The notes: generated from the letters alone by a model not told the origin. A stretch of 64,000 nt of DNA from Pratylenchus scribneri (GCA_030063045.1 JAQSEB010000023.1:2914001-2978000); one strand, 5' to 3'; counted from the first letter of the stretch, positions 1-17,083 are shown. Numbers and translations are program-made.

Positions 1-531
1 CCCGGACTGAAATTATTCTACTATACAATTTAAATACTGCTTCATTTTTACTTGCAACAGTCAATTTTGCAAAAACAATGTGCCGCCGTGAGGACATGTT
101 TTCTGGAGACCAATGTTCCCGTGCAATTATACCCTTCTGATTAATGAATGCAAAAAAAGGAAATAATTTATTCATTTCACCTTCGCCATTTTCATCTTTC
201 ATTAAAATGGCCACAGCCCAGGGCATTGTGCCCTCCTCCACCTCCTTCCCTCCCATCAATTTAAATTCGGGGCCACCTTTTTCCAAATCAACTTTGAGAG
301 GAAGTCCACAACGGTGCGAATCTTATAATATTTTAATTTATTTTAATTAATTTGCATTGACCATAAATTTCCCCTTCTTTCTCCTCTGTCCATTTTTCTG
401 ATGCATAAATTTGCTTATTATTTTTATTACAGTAAACAAAAAATGGCAAAAATGACACTAAAAATGGGCGGATATATTAATTAAAAATTGGTATATTTTT
501 GAGTACCAAAGGCAAAAATTGATGTTTTCAT
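1..531 (-). CDS. Secreted trypsin-like serine protease (S1), C-terminal part off the left edge
   Basis: Five exons were rebuilt on the minus strand: 531-507, 457-362, 321-181, 136-52 and 6-1 (cut by the edge). All have GT-AG introns and consistent phases. The ATG at 531 opens a hydrophobic signal peptide (MKTSIFAFVSFLPFF) and a short pro-region with a Cys (HRCGLP). The mature start is FKLMGGKEV, the counterpart of R/K-IVGG, so activation cleavage probably follows the Lys. PWAVAIL follows, then CTGTLVSRKHVLTAAHC, which holds the catalytic His and the Cys pair around it. The Asp and Ser of the triad would lie beyond base 1, so activity cannot be judged. The family cleaves peptide bonds outside the cell; the substrate is unknown. 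Confidence 0.85.
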
Positions 532-842
532 TGACGAATAATTTCCAAATATTTTTTGGATAATTTTGAGGAATAAAATATAAAATGATTTTGGGAATAA
601 TCCAATCCAACAGTAAAATATGATTCATTCATTTAAATTGAAGCAATCATTTCATTATTTTAATAGTAAAAAACACTAATAATTTTATTCATTTAAGAGG
701 ATTGCAAGTAAATTTAATTATTATTTTATGTTTGGGGGAACAAACCACAAACAAAGATTGAATTATTTAATGTGAATTAATTAATTAATTAAACTATATT
801 GCATTAATTTTGTTTGTTTTAATTCCTTCATTCATTCATTCC
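532..842. other. Intergenic spacer, AT-rich
   Basis: This 310-bp stretch lies between the stop of the Na+/K+-ATPase gene and the ATG of the protease. It would hold the ATPase 3' UTR and the protease 5' flank. Several AATAAA-like strings occur. I see no coding or repeat signal. Confidence 0.5.
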
Positions 843-5527
<4,685 letters not shown>

Positions 5528-7020
5528 TCCTTCGAATTAGACAAATTCAAATTAGTCAATAAAATAATATAAAAATAATCCTGAAAAAAAGCAAATAAAA
5601 ATGATGGATTTTGTCCCAAATTGAACAAAAAAATTCATGGCATACAAAAGAAAAAATTGGGAAATGGGGAAAATGGGCATCCAACCAAATTGGAGAAAAC
5701 TCTTCAAAGAATGGAATGGACGATTCTGGGCAGACTATGGCCAAGCAAAAATGCAGTAAAAAGTATTGATGGGGACAGAGGGGGCATTGGAAAAAGCACT
5801 TTGTTGACGACAAAAATTGTTGGGGGTAAAAGGATTTGCGGACAAATTGAGGGAAGAAAGTGGGAAAAATAAATTGAAGGAAAGAATATTCCCGCAGAAT
5901 AACATGGGGATGATGATGCTTGCCAGGCTTAATTGACATTGGCATTTATTTTAAATTGGTCTGTTATGAAATTTGGTCATGGCTTAAGCAGTATATAAAA
6001 TAGAAAATTTTGCTCTTAAAAATAAATTTTTTGGGCAAAAATTCCTTTTAAAGAAGATGGAATATGGCTAACTAAAATGAGAGTGGAGTAAAATGGCTAA
6101 ATCCCCCCCCCCCCCCCCCCCTCAGGGGGAGAGGGAATGAGAAATGGCCGCCAGCGAAATTGCGGGCAGAAATTGGAAAATAGAGTATTGAATGGATGAA
6201 TGGATGGGGAAATGGAAAATGGGATAGAGAATTCGCCGTAGGAAAATCCAATATACAATTATTGGGAAGGAAATGGACATCATTGCCGGCACAGCTGCTT
6301 CTCTTCTCCGTCATAGTGTCAAGGTAGCCATCATGGCCTAATGGCCTATTTTGTCAATTGTCGAGTTGAAATGGCCAAAACAAAGAAATATATATATTAA
6401 AATAATACAAATTAATTTAGAATGTGGCCCCATTTAATAATGAGGCATATTTTCCCGGTGGGTAAATAAAAATAATTCCGATATTGTAGATGAGAGATCA
6501 ATTGAATGAATCATAATTAATTTTGCCTGAAAATATTGTAAAAATGCTGAAAGAAGGCTGACATGGTTGGAAATAATTTTCTATTGATTTTCTCATCCAA
6601 TTTTATTCCCTATAATTTGGATAATCGACGGCTGACTGGATCGGACAGACCAACCACTTTCTTTCATGTAATTTGAGAGATCATTTTGGTGGGGGGTAGG
6701 ATGGAAGAAATCTTTTATTTTTATTTCCATTCATTCAATTCGGGGAAAGTTTGTTCCCCTTTCTCCGTTGTGCAAACAATAAGAAGCCCATTAGAAGTTT
6801 TAAAAGCATTCAAAAATTGTTTTCATTTTTAGTTTCGATAAAAGCACAGAAATTAAATTGTATTATTTTCACTATTGTTTCATTCAATCATTTTGGAGCA
6901 TTTAATGCCACCATTCTGGTTCACCCGGTGTAAAATGAGTTGGATAAAGATGGCAAATCCTATAAATTAAAATTATTTAAATTAATTTAAATTGTCAATA
7001 TTTTTAATTGTATATTTCCC
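5528..7020. other. Intergenic region upstream of the ATPase gene
   Basis: The region is AT-rich with a 19-C run at 6103-6121. Short open frames on both strands are low in complexity, lack signal peptides or motifs, and have no convincing splice partners. It probably contains the ATPase promoter. I see no supported gene. Confidence 0.5.
6103..6121 (+). repeat. Poly-C tract (C19)
   Basis: An uninterrupted run of 19 C in AT-rich sequence. Similar tracts recur at 11687-11705, 17251-17261, 35447-35468 (as G) and 63262-63272 (as G). Confidence 0.95.
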
Positions 7021-7185
7021 CTATATCACAAACCAAGGTGTTTTGTAGATATCATGTGGAGGATATCGACTATGCGGTAAATGATGGGTGCCACCCAACA
7101 CTTGGCTATAATTATAATGGGGAGAATGCCAATTCCGAGCGAATAATGGTCGATAATCCAACAATTGACCGTAGGAACCATACAT
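7021..7185 (-). CDS. Possible small Tyr/His-rich peptide ORF (54 aa)
   Basis: A 54-codon frame starts MYGSYGQLLDY and ends TPWFVI, rich in Tyr, His and Pro. An in-frame stop lies just upstream of the ATG. No signal peptide is seen in this frame, and no upstream exon could be joined with good splice signals. It may be a peptide precursor exon or chance. I do not recognise it. Confidence 0.2.
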   Translation of the reverse strand: MYGSYGQLLDYRPLFARNWHSPHYNYSQVLGGTHHLPHSRYPPHDIYKTPWFVI

Positions 7186-7296
7186 TTTTGATGAATATTA
7201 TATTTAATGAATGGAATTGGGAAAAAGTTGGAAAATTTTGGACTGATTGAGGAAAAAATGTTGGAAAGTTGTGGATGAAAAAGGTGGTAAGACGTA

Positions 7297-7364
7297 GGAG
7301 ATCGGCAACAGGTGTTCCCTCTTAAAATTGGGAGATCGGCAACAGGTGTTCCCTCTTAAAATTG
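7297..7364 (+). repeat. Perfect 34-bp tandem duplication
   Basis: Two back-to-back identical units begin GGAGATCGGCAACAGGTGTT, at 7297-7330 and 7331-7364. It is intergenic, just downstream of the MAM-like gene. Confidence 0.9.
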
Positions 7365-7454
7365 CCAATAAAAGGCTAAATTTATTGATTAAAAGCAAAT
7401 AAATAAATATAATAAAATGAGCATTTTCAAAATGAAATTGATATCAAAATTAAA

Positions 7455-10431
7455 TCAAATTTGGCTGCATTCTTTTCCATCAATTTTGATTTGAATATTA
7501 TCAATGGCCAATATTCCTCCATTCCCTTCACCCTTTTCAGTTGCAATTATGAATAACTTTATTAATTAATTATTAAATTCATTCCCAATTATTTTACCCT
7601 TTTTGTTTCGGATGGCATTTCCACTTTTTGTCTCCTTCTCCATTCTCCAATTCCCTCATCATTTGGTGCCTTATAAATGCAATTCATTATGGAATTTAGG
7701 CAAATCTGAATGAATATTCTCAAATTTATTTGCGGAAAATGATTTCAAAATGAACTTGGAATGCGATGGAATTTGTCCTCTTTAAAATGTCAAATTGTAA
7801 TTCCGCCGTTTTATTTTCCTCCAATTTGAATTCCGGCGATTGTAAAATATAAATTTTCCTCCCAAATTTTTCCTCTGCCAAAAGTCGGCTATTTTCATTG
7901 CCAACAAAGGCAAAACCTTGGAAAATTATTTAAAAATTTAAAAAAATATTAAAAATTTACCAAAATTTTTGAGTTGCGGTTCTTCTCTTTTTTGCCCTAA
8001 TAAATTTGTCAATTTTTGTGTTTTTCTTGATTTTATGTTTATATTTGGCGGTTTTGGCCTCGCAATTTTCCATTTCCCAAATCTTTAATTCAATTAAACT
8101 ATTTAATTTTCCCATTTTTACTTGAATTTTCCTCCACTTTCCACTTGGCTATAATGGCAAAAATTATTATTGCTGAATTTGCATTCCAACAATTCACAAA
8201 TATCCAATTGTCTTTTTTGCCCTAAATTTGATGCCAGTCTCAATCTTCGAAGTTTTCGAAGGCCATCAATTCGATCATCTTTACATTTAAATACATCAAA
8301 TAATAATAATAAATTTTACTCACATATTTCTCCTCTTCGTCCATTTCCATCAAATTCAGATTCTTCTTCTTTTCCATCATTTTCTGCCCAAGGGCCCATC
8401 CTCATTTTTGTGCTATTCAATTTCATTGATGATGGATTCCCCCAAAAATGCATCAATTTTCGCATTTCCTTTTGCATTTTGGCATCTTTTTCAAAAACAA
8501 CTTTTCTGGCCATTGGATAAGCCAAACTTGGCCAAAATTTTGATCGAATTTCTTCCTCAATTTCGGACTCATTTTCCATTTTTATTGAACTTGGTTTAAC
8601 TTCAATTCTTTTATAATTTGATGGCAAAATTGGTTTGGAGTACTAAATAATTATTGTTTAATAAAAAATATTCCATTTACCAATTCCAATTCATCATTTT
8701 CATTGTCAATTGGAATTGCCGCTGCTTTTGGGGCAAATATTTTGGCTTCTGCAATTTTTTCGCCTCCATTTTCGGCATCGCATGAATTCGCCTTTTCAAT
8801 AAAAATATTTAAAAATAATTAAATTCAAAAAAAATGACTTGATAAATTAAATTATCCAAAATGAGAATTGATGGCTGAATAAATCCGCTGGCAATTATTT
8901 CAATCATAAATCGATGATCGGCCCCATTTTTGGTTGGATTCACCACTTGAATGTCCACCTTTGATGAATCAGTGGAATATTCAATTTCCTTTGGAATTGG
9001 AATGAAATAATTAATTAATTTTTTATTCCTTTCTCACCGATGTGCATTGCCTTTCTCCACCAATTCTGGTGCAGACTTTCAATGACAATTCTCGAAAAGT
9101 GCACCAATAACTGCAAAAATACCATTCAATAATTAATATAAATTATTTTAACTTGAAACTGAGTTGGCCATTCCCATTTTGGCAGGCAATATCCAATTTT
9201 AGAATGCCCGAATTTGTGGCCACATTCCCACCTTCAGGCTCAATCAGTACCAGGAAATTGCCTTTAACCAAAAATGAAATTCTGAATGTCCCCCAAATTC
9301 CTCCAAACCATTTGGCATTTCCCCATTTTGCCTTTGCATTAATTGGCCGAATGTTTCCGTAAATTTTCCATTATTATTTTGATTGCCATGAAATCGGCCC
9401 AAATTGAATTGGAGTGCCTCATTTTGGGTGGAATAAAAACTAAAAATAAATTAGTTCCCAAACTATTTTGCCCACCTGCATTTTTCATTTGAATTTTCAT
9501 CATCGTCGAAATTGCAAATTTGTTTGGGAATTGGAATTGGCAATTCTTTTTGTACAAATGAAAATCCATCAAATGGTTTTACTTCAACCTTTAATTTGAT
9601 ATTTTGAGTGAGAATATTTGGCCAATTTACCTCCAAACAATTCAACAATTCTCCATAATTTTTTGGCCCATTTTGTGGGCAATCCAATGGGACAAATAAT
9701 GGAATTGAGGATTGCTTTGAGGAATCCAAATCAATTTTTGGGATTTTTGGAATTGGAACTGCAAAAATAATCAAAAATGAGAGGAATATTAAAATGGAAT
9801 TGACCATCATTTTTGTATGAAATTGTGCTCATTTTGTCCCCTTCTTCCTCCTCTTCAATATTAATTGGAGTAATTTGAAGGGATTTCAGGGAATATTGGG
9901 GAATTGATGTGGTCAATGCCAATGTTGGCTCCAACAATTGCAAATCATTGTTTTGATCCCCGGCGGGGGTTTGACCCTGAATTGTGGATGTGGTAATTCC
10001 TCCCTCCAATCCATTCTGCTGCTGAAATAATAAATTAATTTTCATTTATTCATTTTTTTTGGTACCATTTCCGGCATTTGATCATCTTTCGGTCCCCATC
10101 CCACATTATTCAACCAATTTTGGGCCCAAAATTGTTGGCCATTATTTCCGCCATCAATTTGATTATTTTGCGGAACACCGCTGATAAATTGATTGGAAAA
10201 TGTTCGAATATTTTGGTCTCCTCCCCTGAATGCAGCATATTGGGATTGGGAAAGGGATTGATGGCCTCGAATGATGGGCGAAAATTGGCCAAAGGAAGTT
10301 GGCGATGAGGAAGGAGGAGTGCACGAAAATGCAACTTAAATAATAAATGGAATGGAAATGGATTAAATTGAGGGAATTGGCCAACAACCTTTTAACAATA
10401 ATAGCAAAAGAAATGGAAATGACATTGACAT
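7455..10431 (-). CDS. Secreted protein with two MAM-like domains
   Basis: Exon 1 (10431-10389) encodes a signal peptide (MSMSFPFLLLLLK). A Gln/Asn/Ser-rich linker follows (about 10335-9830), with an acidic patch (NIEEEEEGDK). Domain 1 begins at QICNFDDDENSNEKC and runs through GILKLDIACQNGNGQLSF to the MAM-style end ASGFIQPSILILDNL...NSC (about 8890-8780). An acidic/Lys-rich linker follows. Domain 2 starts at ICELLECKFSNNNFC (about 8190) and ends GGILAIDNIQI...C just before TGA at 7455-7457. MAM domains are extracellular adhesion or oligomerisation modules. The exons join with GT-AG introns and matching phases, except near 9360-9260. There the frame ending domain 1's first exon and the frame of KWFGGIWGTFRISFLVKGNF are offset by one base, so an indel or a missed junction is likely. 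The MAM assignment rests on motifs only. Confidence 0.7.
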
Positions 10432-10739
10432 TTTGGAGGAGTAGCTAAAAGGGGTAAAAAATATTTTTTTATAGTATAAAAATGTTAAATGTGGAATAAA
10501 GTTCAATTTGAAAAATGCGATGGATTTTCCTTTTAATTTGCTTATACTTTAAATGGCAAATATAATTTGTGTTTGCGCGAATAAAATCAAATCAAAACGG
10601 CGCAGAATAATTTTGGCGGCGAAATGGAGGAAAACAACTATTTTCGGGGTTTTTAAACAAATAATAAATTCGAGGAATTTTTGTACTAAATCCGGTTATA
10701 AATAATATTATTAAAAAATTAATTTATCGATGATTAAGA

Positions 10740-11080
10740 GTGTCAATGCCAATAATGCTGTTTCTCATATTCATCCTACTGTACCCACAATTTTTCCACT
10801 TTTTTCCTAATCACCTCCTTAGCCTATCAATCAAATATTGCTCCAATCTGCCTTTTTAAACCCGCCCCTTTCTCCACTAAATGTTCACTTTTTTTCACTT
10901 TTTCAATCCATTTTACGGATTCTGTTATCACATTTTTCCGCACAACAGATAAAATATATTTAATATAGACTAGCCAAACTTAATCCATTTGTCTTCCTTA
11001 TTTGGCCACTGATGGCTTATGCCACCGGCGAAGGCCCGGGGCGTGAGCTTTTAGGCCAACTCTCACCCCGAACCATATCG
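10740..11080 (+). repeat. Dispersed repeat family A, copy 1
   Basis: Related to 30515-30815 in the same orientation. Shared strings in order are CCTACTGTACCC, CCTATCAATCAAATATT, TCTGCCTTTTTAAACC, ATCACATTTT..GCACAA and, near the right end, GCGAAGGC.CGGGG followed by CAACTCTC.CC. No coding capacity and no clear tRNA-type A/B boxes, so the class is undetermined. Confidence 0.7.
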
Positions 11081-11686
11081 GTACGGTAATAAAAAAAATT
11101 ATAAAAGAGCTTTAAACTGAATGTATAAAAAGGTCAAATAATTATAAGTATAAAAGATGAAAATGGGGGAATGAATGAAGGTGGAAAGGAGGGGACAGGA
11201 TTTTGTATAAAGAATGAATGAATAAATTTGTGGGATTTGGTTGGCATTCGCAGGACCAAATTTGCTTCTTCTTTTGAATGTGAAAGAGTGCAAATAGAGA
11301 GGCGAAAACGGCAAAATTTGATGATCCGTAAAATTGGTTTCGAACATTTTTGGATGGAAAAGGGAAATTTGCGTCTTCGAAAATAGCCACTTTTCGCCAC
11401 CTGCGAATGGGAAAATGCTCAAAAATTATAATGTTAAAATGGTGGAAATTTGTATATTTGATGGTGGGGGGGAGGAAAAGTTTAGAAGCATTTTGGGATG
11501 GATTTACCTACTTTATTTTCTTCTCCTGACTTTCAATTTCAATTTTGATTTGACCCTCCTCCGCCGATACTGAAGATTCCTCAATCCAATTTCGCCTTCA
11601 TTTTTGTTGCTTTTTATATTAGCCTTTGGATTGGATTCATCTGCCAAAATCGTCATCCCAACTTTCCATCATCCTTACCCAATCTA

Positions 11687-11705
11687 CCCCCCCCCCCCCC
11701 CCCCC
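11687..11705 (+). repeat. Poly-C tract (C19)
   Basis: An uninterrupted run of 19 C. It makes the overlapping minus frame encode poly-Gly, an argument against that frame being a gene. Confidence 0.95.
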
Positions 11706-12067
11706 ATCTTCCATAAAATGCGTTATTCTTCCCCCAACAAATCGACTCCTTTCCTCCCAAAATTGCTGCGCCACCTCACTCAAATTTGAGTCAAAATTGT
11801 GCAAATTTGTTACGCTTCTCCCATCTTCCCTTTCCACCAATTTGCTGCCAAAAATTTGGGAGAAACTCATCGAAAAAGCAGCCAGCAGCCGATATTTATT
11901 TCCCACTTTTGGGTGGTCAAATTACAAAAAATTAATTTGTGATATATTTTCATAATACAATTTAAATATATTTCTTTCCCATTCAATAATATTAAATTGC
12001 TCGAGGCAATTCAATAAATAAAGCTATGCAAAAAAATATTTTAAAAAATGAATTGGAAGAAACATTT

Positions 12068-13245
12068 TTAATTGATTTGTTGGGAAATTGAAATTCGTCT
12101 CAATTGATTCAAATGGGTTGGATTTAAATTGGCCGGGACAACAGGTGTAAGGATTCCATCACTGGCCACCGAATTTTGTTTTGAAAAAATGCGAAAAAAC
12201 CATCCACATTCCTTCCTCAATGCAATTCGATGATCACTGCTAAAATATTAATAAAAATAATTAAATTATTTTCAAATTGCCTGGTAAAATAAAGGGCGGG
12301 CACTTCGATTGTGGAAGACAATGAGGAAAAACAATTGATTAAAGAAAATAAAATGGAAATTTGTTCAGTTGTCAGATTCCATTTGGTTAATGAAGAGAAT
12401 GCCAAATTGTAGGCAAGAAGAGTGGTCGAAAATCCACCAATTTGGATGCCCATGATTAGGGTTAATGATTTGAAAAGAGGTTGCCGATTGGATTGGTTTT
12501 GGGCTGAATGGAAATAGAGTTTGGCAATGATGAGGGAATAACACGAAATTGTGGCAAAATTGAAGAAAATATTACAAAAATTAGTTAGCCAGGCGCCGGT
12601 GCTAGCCAATTCCAAAATGGAACAATCAGATGGCCTAAATTTGTGATTAAATTAAATTGAAGATTGGATGGATTAATTCCCACAATTGAGGCTGTTTTAA
12701 AACATTTTGAATGATTAAAATGGAAATATAAATTGGATAAATTGATGAAATTGAATAAATCAGGACCAAATAGATTTTGTCATCGCATTGTGTACCTTCA
12801 ATTCAATTCAATCAAAATATTTTGAATGGCAATAAATGTTACCATATTGGGAGGAAAACACTCAAAAGGCGATCAATGGCAATGGCCAACATCATTGAAT
12901 AAATATTAAATGTGCCACAAATTGGAATCAATTGAATGATGGCACAATTAAGCATTGACATGGAACCAATTGAGGGGAAGGAATACAGAAAATAGGGCAA
13001 AAGAATGATTGATTTGGAGAAAAAACAACAAATTGAATAAATTCCAATCAACAAATGGCAGGTACTGTGCAATTTCCTAGAGGCAAAATTCATTGATTAA
13101 TCACTTATTTATATTTGTAAATGATACCGTACTTATTGTTGAAAGTGGCCAGAATGAGGGTAACGAAGAAAATCATGCCAAAAAGATCAATCAAAACATT
13201 GAATGTAAAGCAAATTCGAATTGGTACTGAAGAATGAATGTCCAT
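12068..13245 (-). CDS. Nematode chemoreceptor, srsx-type 7TM GPCR (frame break possible)
   Basis: Exon 1 (13245-13133) gives TM1 (MDIHSSVPIRICFTFNVLID). The next exon carries TM2-TM3 and the DRY-like AIDRLLSVFLPIW typical of srsx receptors. Later exons give TM4 (YLVLIYSISSIYPIYI), TM5 (FCNIFFNFATISCYSLIIAK), TM6 and TM7 (VPALYF). The last intron (12280-12240) starts GC instead of GT, and the tail begins SSDHRIALRK; the stop TAA is at 12070-12068. After LPIW (about 12840) the only acceptor leads into a stop within five codons, while the receptor frame is open one base away. This is either an assembly indel or a decaying gene. It is divergent from the srsx gene at 14185. The ligand is unknown. 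Confidence 0.75.
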
Positions 13246-14184
13246 TTTTGGGGGAATATTATTATTAAAATAATATTAATGGGATATTATTGTGTCAAAA
13301 TGGAGTGAAATGTTTGAGCCAATATCCCCTTATTTTAATATTTATTTTTGACAATCATTTGCGTGGGCGCTCAAATCCATTTTTGCCAAATTTATTCATA
13401 AATTCGGTACACTTCCGTCAAATATTGCAACTATTCACGAAGAATTGCGTGACAATGTCAAAGCATAAATTAATCAGAAAATTTCGTCAAATTTAATCAT
13501 TTAATAAATACAAAATTCCTTAGTTTAACTTTTTATTTTTTCCATTGTATTTTTTCGTAAATTTGTAAATGTTAATTTTGAAATAAAAATTGCAAAAAGA
13601 AAGTGTCAATTTAATATTTGCATATCAAAATTAATATTCAAAAAATATATCCCTTTGCAACTTATATTCCAATTATTTTTCTATTTATATCATTTTCCTC
13701 TGTTATTGGTCTATAATTAATTTTTTCTGTATTGGTCAATAATTTTCCCATCCTCAAAAAATTAATTCGTTCATTTTTCTATTTTTTGACATTTTCCAAT
13801 TTTCTTTTTTTTTAAAATAATTTTCCCACTTTTCATAAACTCCTTTACACAAATCCAAAATCTTTCGTACAATTACAATATTTTTGGCACAAAAATTGTA
13901 AAGGAATGTGAAAAAAATGTTTGATTGAATTGGACTAGAAAATATAAAATTGCAATTTCATTCAAATTTTAATTACATATCTCTGGGGCTTTTTTTGGGA
14001 ATTGTACAAGAAATACGGTGGGAAAATGAATGGAAATGGCAATTTTGCAATTTTTGGTTTTTTTGACGAGACAAATACAAAATTTGAAGGCAAAAAGAAT
14101 ATAAAAAGGGATTTGGGATAATTCCCCCATTAATTCTTTAAATTTTTGGCACTTCAAAATTTTAAATAAATTCATAATTTTTTG
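13246..14184. other. Divergent intergenic region between two srsx genes
   Basis: About 940 bp of very AT-rich DNA with no ORF worth reporting. It should hold both receptor promoters. The minus ORF at 13969-14175 lacks motifs. Confidence 0.5.
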
Positions 14185-15773
14185 ATGGCAATTGACGGCA
14201 ATTACAACGATTCGGTTTGAATATATTTAAAAAAATAATACAAAATTGAATTGAATTGTTTAGTTTTTCCAAAATTACCGTAATTCTGGGCCTTCAATTG
14301 CTTTGATTGGTCCGGCAATTTTGCTGAATATTATTGGAATGCCCGGCGTTTTGATGAATGCATTTGTCATTTTTACGACCATTTCAAATCGGTTAATTCC
14401 AAAATTTTCCCCAATAAAATATTTATTAATTCTCTCATCAGCACTTTACGGGGTTCTGCCAATTTTTTGATGACTTTAATTTCCTTTTTTGAATTCATCC
14501 ACCAATTTTGCCATTTAATCTTTTTGGGCATTGTGGCCAGCGGAATAAATTTCATTGAAATGCGAACGGCGGCATTCATTTTAATGGTAAAATTGATAAT
14601 AAATTGTAAATAATATAAATTATTTTTAGCCACAAATATTTTCATTGGTTGCCAATTTGATTTCTATATTTTGTGCCGCCCTCGATCGACTCATCGCCGT
14701 GGCCGCAATTGATTGGTACAGAAATAAATAATTTAATAAAATATTAATTTGTGTTTAGGCATTCAAAAATGTACGCAAATACAAAACGCCGAAGGGCATA
14801 TTTGGCAGGATTAACCATTTTTATTGGAATTTACGCGGCATTTGGCACGGAAATTGCCGTCACATATGGAATACAAAATGCTGGAATGTGCGACAAATTC
14901 CCCCAAATTAATTTAATTTTAAATAATCTTAGTCCAACGACCGGATATTTGGGCGAAGTTTTGCCTCCAATTGGATTTAATTGGTATTTAGCGAGTTGCA
15001 TTCCATTGGTTGGTTCCATTCTTTGCTATTGCCTAATTGGATGCAAAGTTCGAATGGACAAAAATGGTAAATAAATAAATAAATAAAAAGGAATAAATTC
15101 AATTGGATTATATTAATTAATTATTGAACAAATTTGGGATTTTTTTTGAATTATTTGATGAATAGAAATTAGCCTTAAAGTAATGGCATAAATAACAAAA
15201 ATAATACTAAAAATACACAATTACCGTAATATTCTCCATCCATAATCCCCCTTTAGTGACTAATGAAACGAACAGTCGATTACTCCATTCATTGATTCTG
15301 ATTATGACCATAAATTTGGGTTGCTATTTGTTCGGCCTCTCTGCCTGTATGATTCTTCTAAATTTTGATTTTGGCCTCGATCCAATTTCCCTTTGGGAAT
15401 TGTCATTTTTGCCTGCACTCATTTTGAACATTGGTGCCGCAGCCAATGCCCCAATTCTTTATATGAATAGGCAAAATTAATTTTAATTAAATTAATTTAA
15501 AAATAATATTTTAGTACGGAATATCGAAAAGCATTCAAAAAGGAAATAAAATGGATGTTCCCAAAAATGTTCAAAATGTTAAAAATGCAAAATACGACGA
15601 GTATTCAGCCAATGAACAATAATAATAATTCAATTAATGTTCAGCCGGCGTCAAATAGTAATTTATTCCTCCTAAAAGTGCCAACAAATCAAACAGCAAA
15701 AAAACAACAAAGGAAAATAGAATCAGCCAAAATTGGGAGGAGGAAATTATCCGTTTGGAGCACTGATAATTAA
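14185..15773 (+). CDS. Nematode chemoreceptor, srsx-type 7TM GPCR
   Basis: Seven exons with consistent phases: 14185-14214, 14264-14391, 14442-14586, 14630-14715, 14759-15066, 15257-15470, 15515-15773. The protein has a short N-terminus (MAIDGNYNDS), TM1 (IALIGPAILLNIIG), TM2 and TM3 ending with ALDRLIAVAAIDW (the DRY-like motif). TM4 is AYLAGLTIFIGIYAAFG, TM5 GFNWYLASCIPLVGSILCYC, TM6 LLHSLILIMTINLG, and TM7 ends in APILYMN. The cytoplasmic tail STEYRKAFKKEIKW is followed by an Asn-rich, basic end. The sixth intron (15471-15514) is GC-AG at the same codon and phase as in the other two srsx genes here. The gene looks intact. The role is presumably sensory; the ligand is unknown. Confidence 0.9.
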
Positions 15774-15910
15774 TTTTTTAAAATGAATTTTATTTAAATT
15801 ATATACTTTTTAATTTTGTAAAGAACAATTTGTGAATATTATTTGTTTATCAAATCACTATTAATTCAATAAATAAGAAATTAATTTAATTTTTAATTAA
15901 ATCTATTTTT

Positions 15911-17083
15911 TTAACAAAGATTGCAACTTTTTTGGCATCTTTCCCTTTTTTGTTCAGTTGAATAGAATCCTTCATCGCAGAATCCATTGCTGACCCAATT
16001 GGCACAACTACAAATTAATTTATTAATTCTTTTTTGAACATTTTGGCCAACTTTGGATGTTTATCAATGCATCTTAAGTCGTTGCCCGCATCTCGGCATG
16101 TTTGCGCACAATTTTCTTTCATCAAATTTTGATAAAACTTAAAATAAAATTAGTAAATTTTAAATTCATTATTAACAATATTTCCTCTGTTAGTTATGCC
16201 CGGGGCTAGGAATTTTTATTTAATAAGAGTAAGAGGGGAGGGGAGGGGAGGGGACTTCTACTTCTACTTAGAGAGGGATAGAGGGAATACGGTTTAGGTG
16301 AATTAATCTTCACAGATTCACCTGATTTGTGCACAAATTTCGATGTTGTTCGCAATTTGTTGCTCGATCTCGTGATTCTATTTAATATTAAAATCAAAAA
16401 AATGAATCCATTCCCCCTTTCCCACGATCAGCATTTGGCCCATTTGGAGGAGGGGTAGGCGGAGTATTCGCTGGGTCCCTTGATTTTAGTAAGCAAACCC
16501 CAGCAAATTGTTGACCCGGAACATATTTTAGGCATTCTGTATTTTGATTTTGTGGGTCAATTTGACAATCTTGATCTTTGTCGCAAATTTCTGAAAGAAT
16601 GAAAGCATTCACAAATTATCCACCAATATTCCATTTATTGACCAACCAAATGAGCCAGCCCTTGTGACTCGGGTGCAAACATCATTCTCGCATAAATGAT
16701 CAACTGAACAGGCTGCATGCGATCCGCATGGTCCCGATAACGCTATAAAAAGCCAAATGCAATCATCAAGGTATACATCAGATATTTCATGACACACCTC
16801 GTTTGGGGAAATTTTCACCGCAACGTCCTCCACTGCATGGCAATCTGGCACATTCCTCACTTCTTGGATCATCCCTCGTGCAGGTTGGCGGATCGCATCC
16901 ATAAGGTCCAGCACCACATTGACTTTGATCTGGACATTGACCGGCAATGCATGCTGAATAATTCATTCAATTTAAATTTAAAATGATATCCTCCCAAATT
17001 TTATTACGCCATGCTTTTTGCGCGCCAGAAACCGAATATGCAATGGAAATGGCCAAAACAAATGCATAAATTAAATGTTGCAT
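15911..17083 (-). CDS. Secreted Cys-rich protein with two C-terminal ShKT domains
   Basis: Exon 1 (17083-17008) is a signal peptide (MQHLIYAFVLAISIAYSVSG). Exons 2-4 (about 16953-16798, 16742-16648, then about 16590-16430) carry a Cys-rich region (CIAGQC, CGAGPYGC, CTR, CARLPC, CGE, then CGSHAAC, CENDVC and ICDKDQDC) resembling nematode EB-like modules, then a Pro-rich spacer. Two ShKT domains follow. The first is CEQHRNLC...KENCAQTCRDAG. The second is CIDKHPNCANWVSNGFC...CQKSCNLC, with TAA at 15913-15911. The second is split by a 46-nt intron at HPN|CANW. The phases agree through all exons. ShKT modules are common in nematode secreted proteins and proteases; here no catalytic domain is attached. 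The function is unknown. Confidence 0.8.

Larger units (their letters stand above)
10432..12067. other. Intergenic region with a dispersed repeat and a poly-C tract
   Basis: It contains repeat A copy 1 (about 10740-11080) and a C19 tract (11687-11705). The minus ORF at 11637-11906 runs through the poly-C tract and has no recognisable motif. No gene is supported here. It would include the promoter of the MAM-like gene at its left end. Confidence 0.5.

Noticed and set aside
10980..11080. GC-richer end of repeat A as a tRNA gene or tRNA-derived element
   Set aside because: No recognisable A-box or B-box and no cloverleaf pairing on either strand.
11637..11906. 89-codon minus ORF ending in poly-Gly
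   Set aside because: Runs through a poly-C tract and shows no family resemblance.
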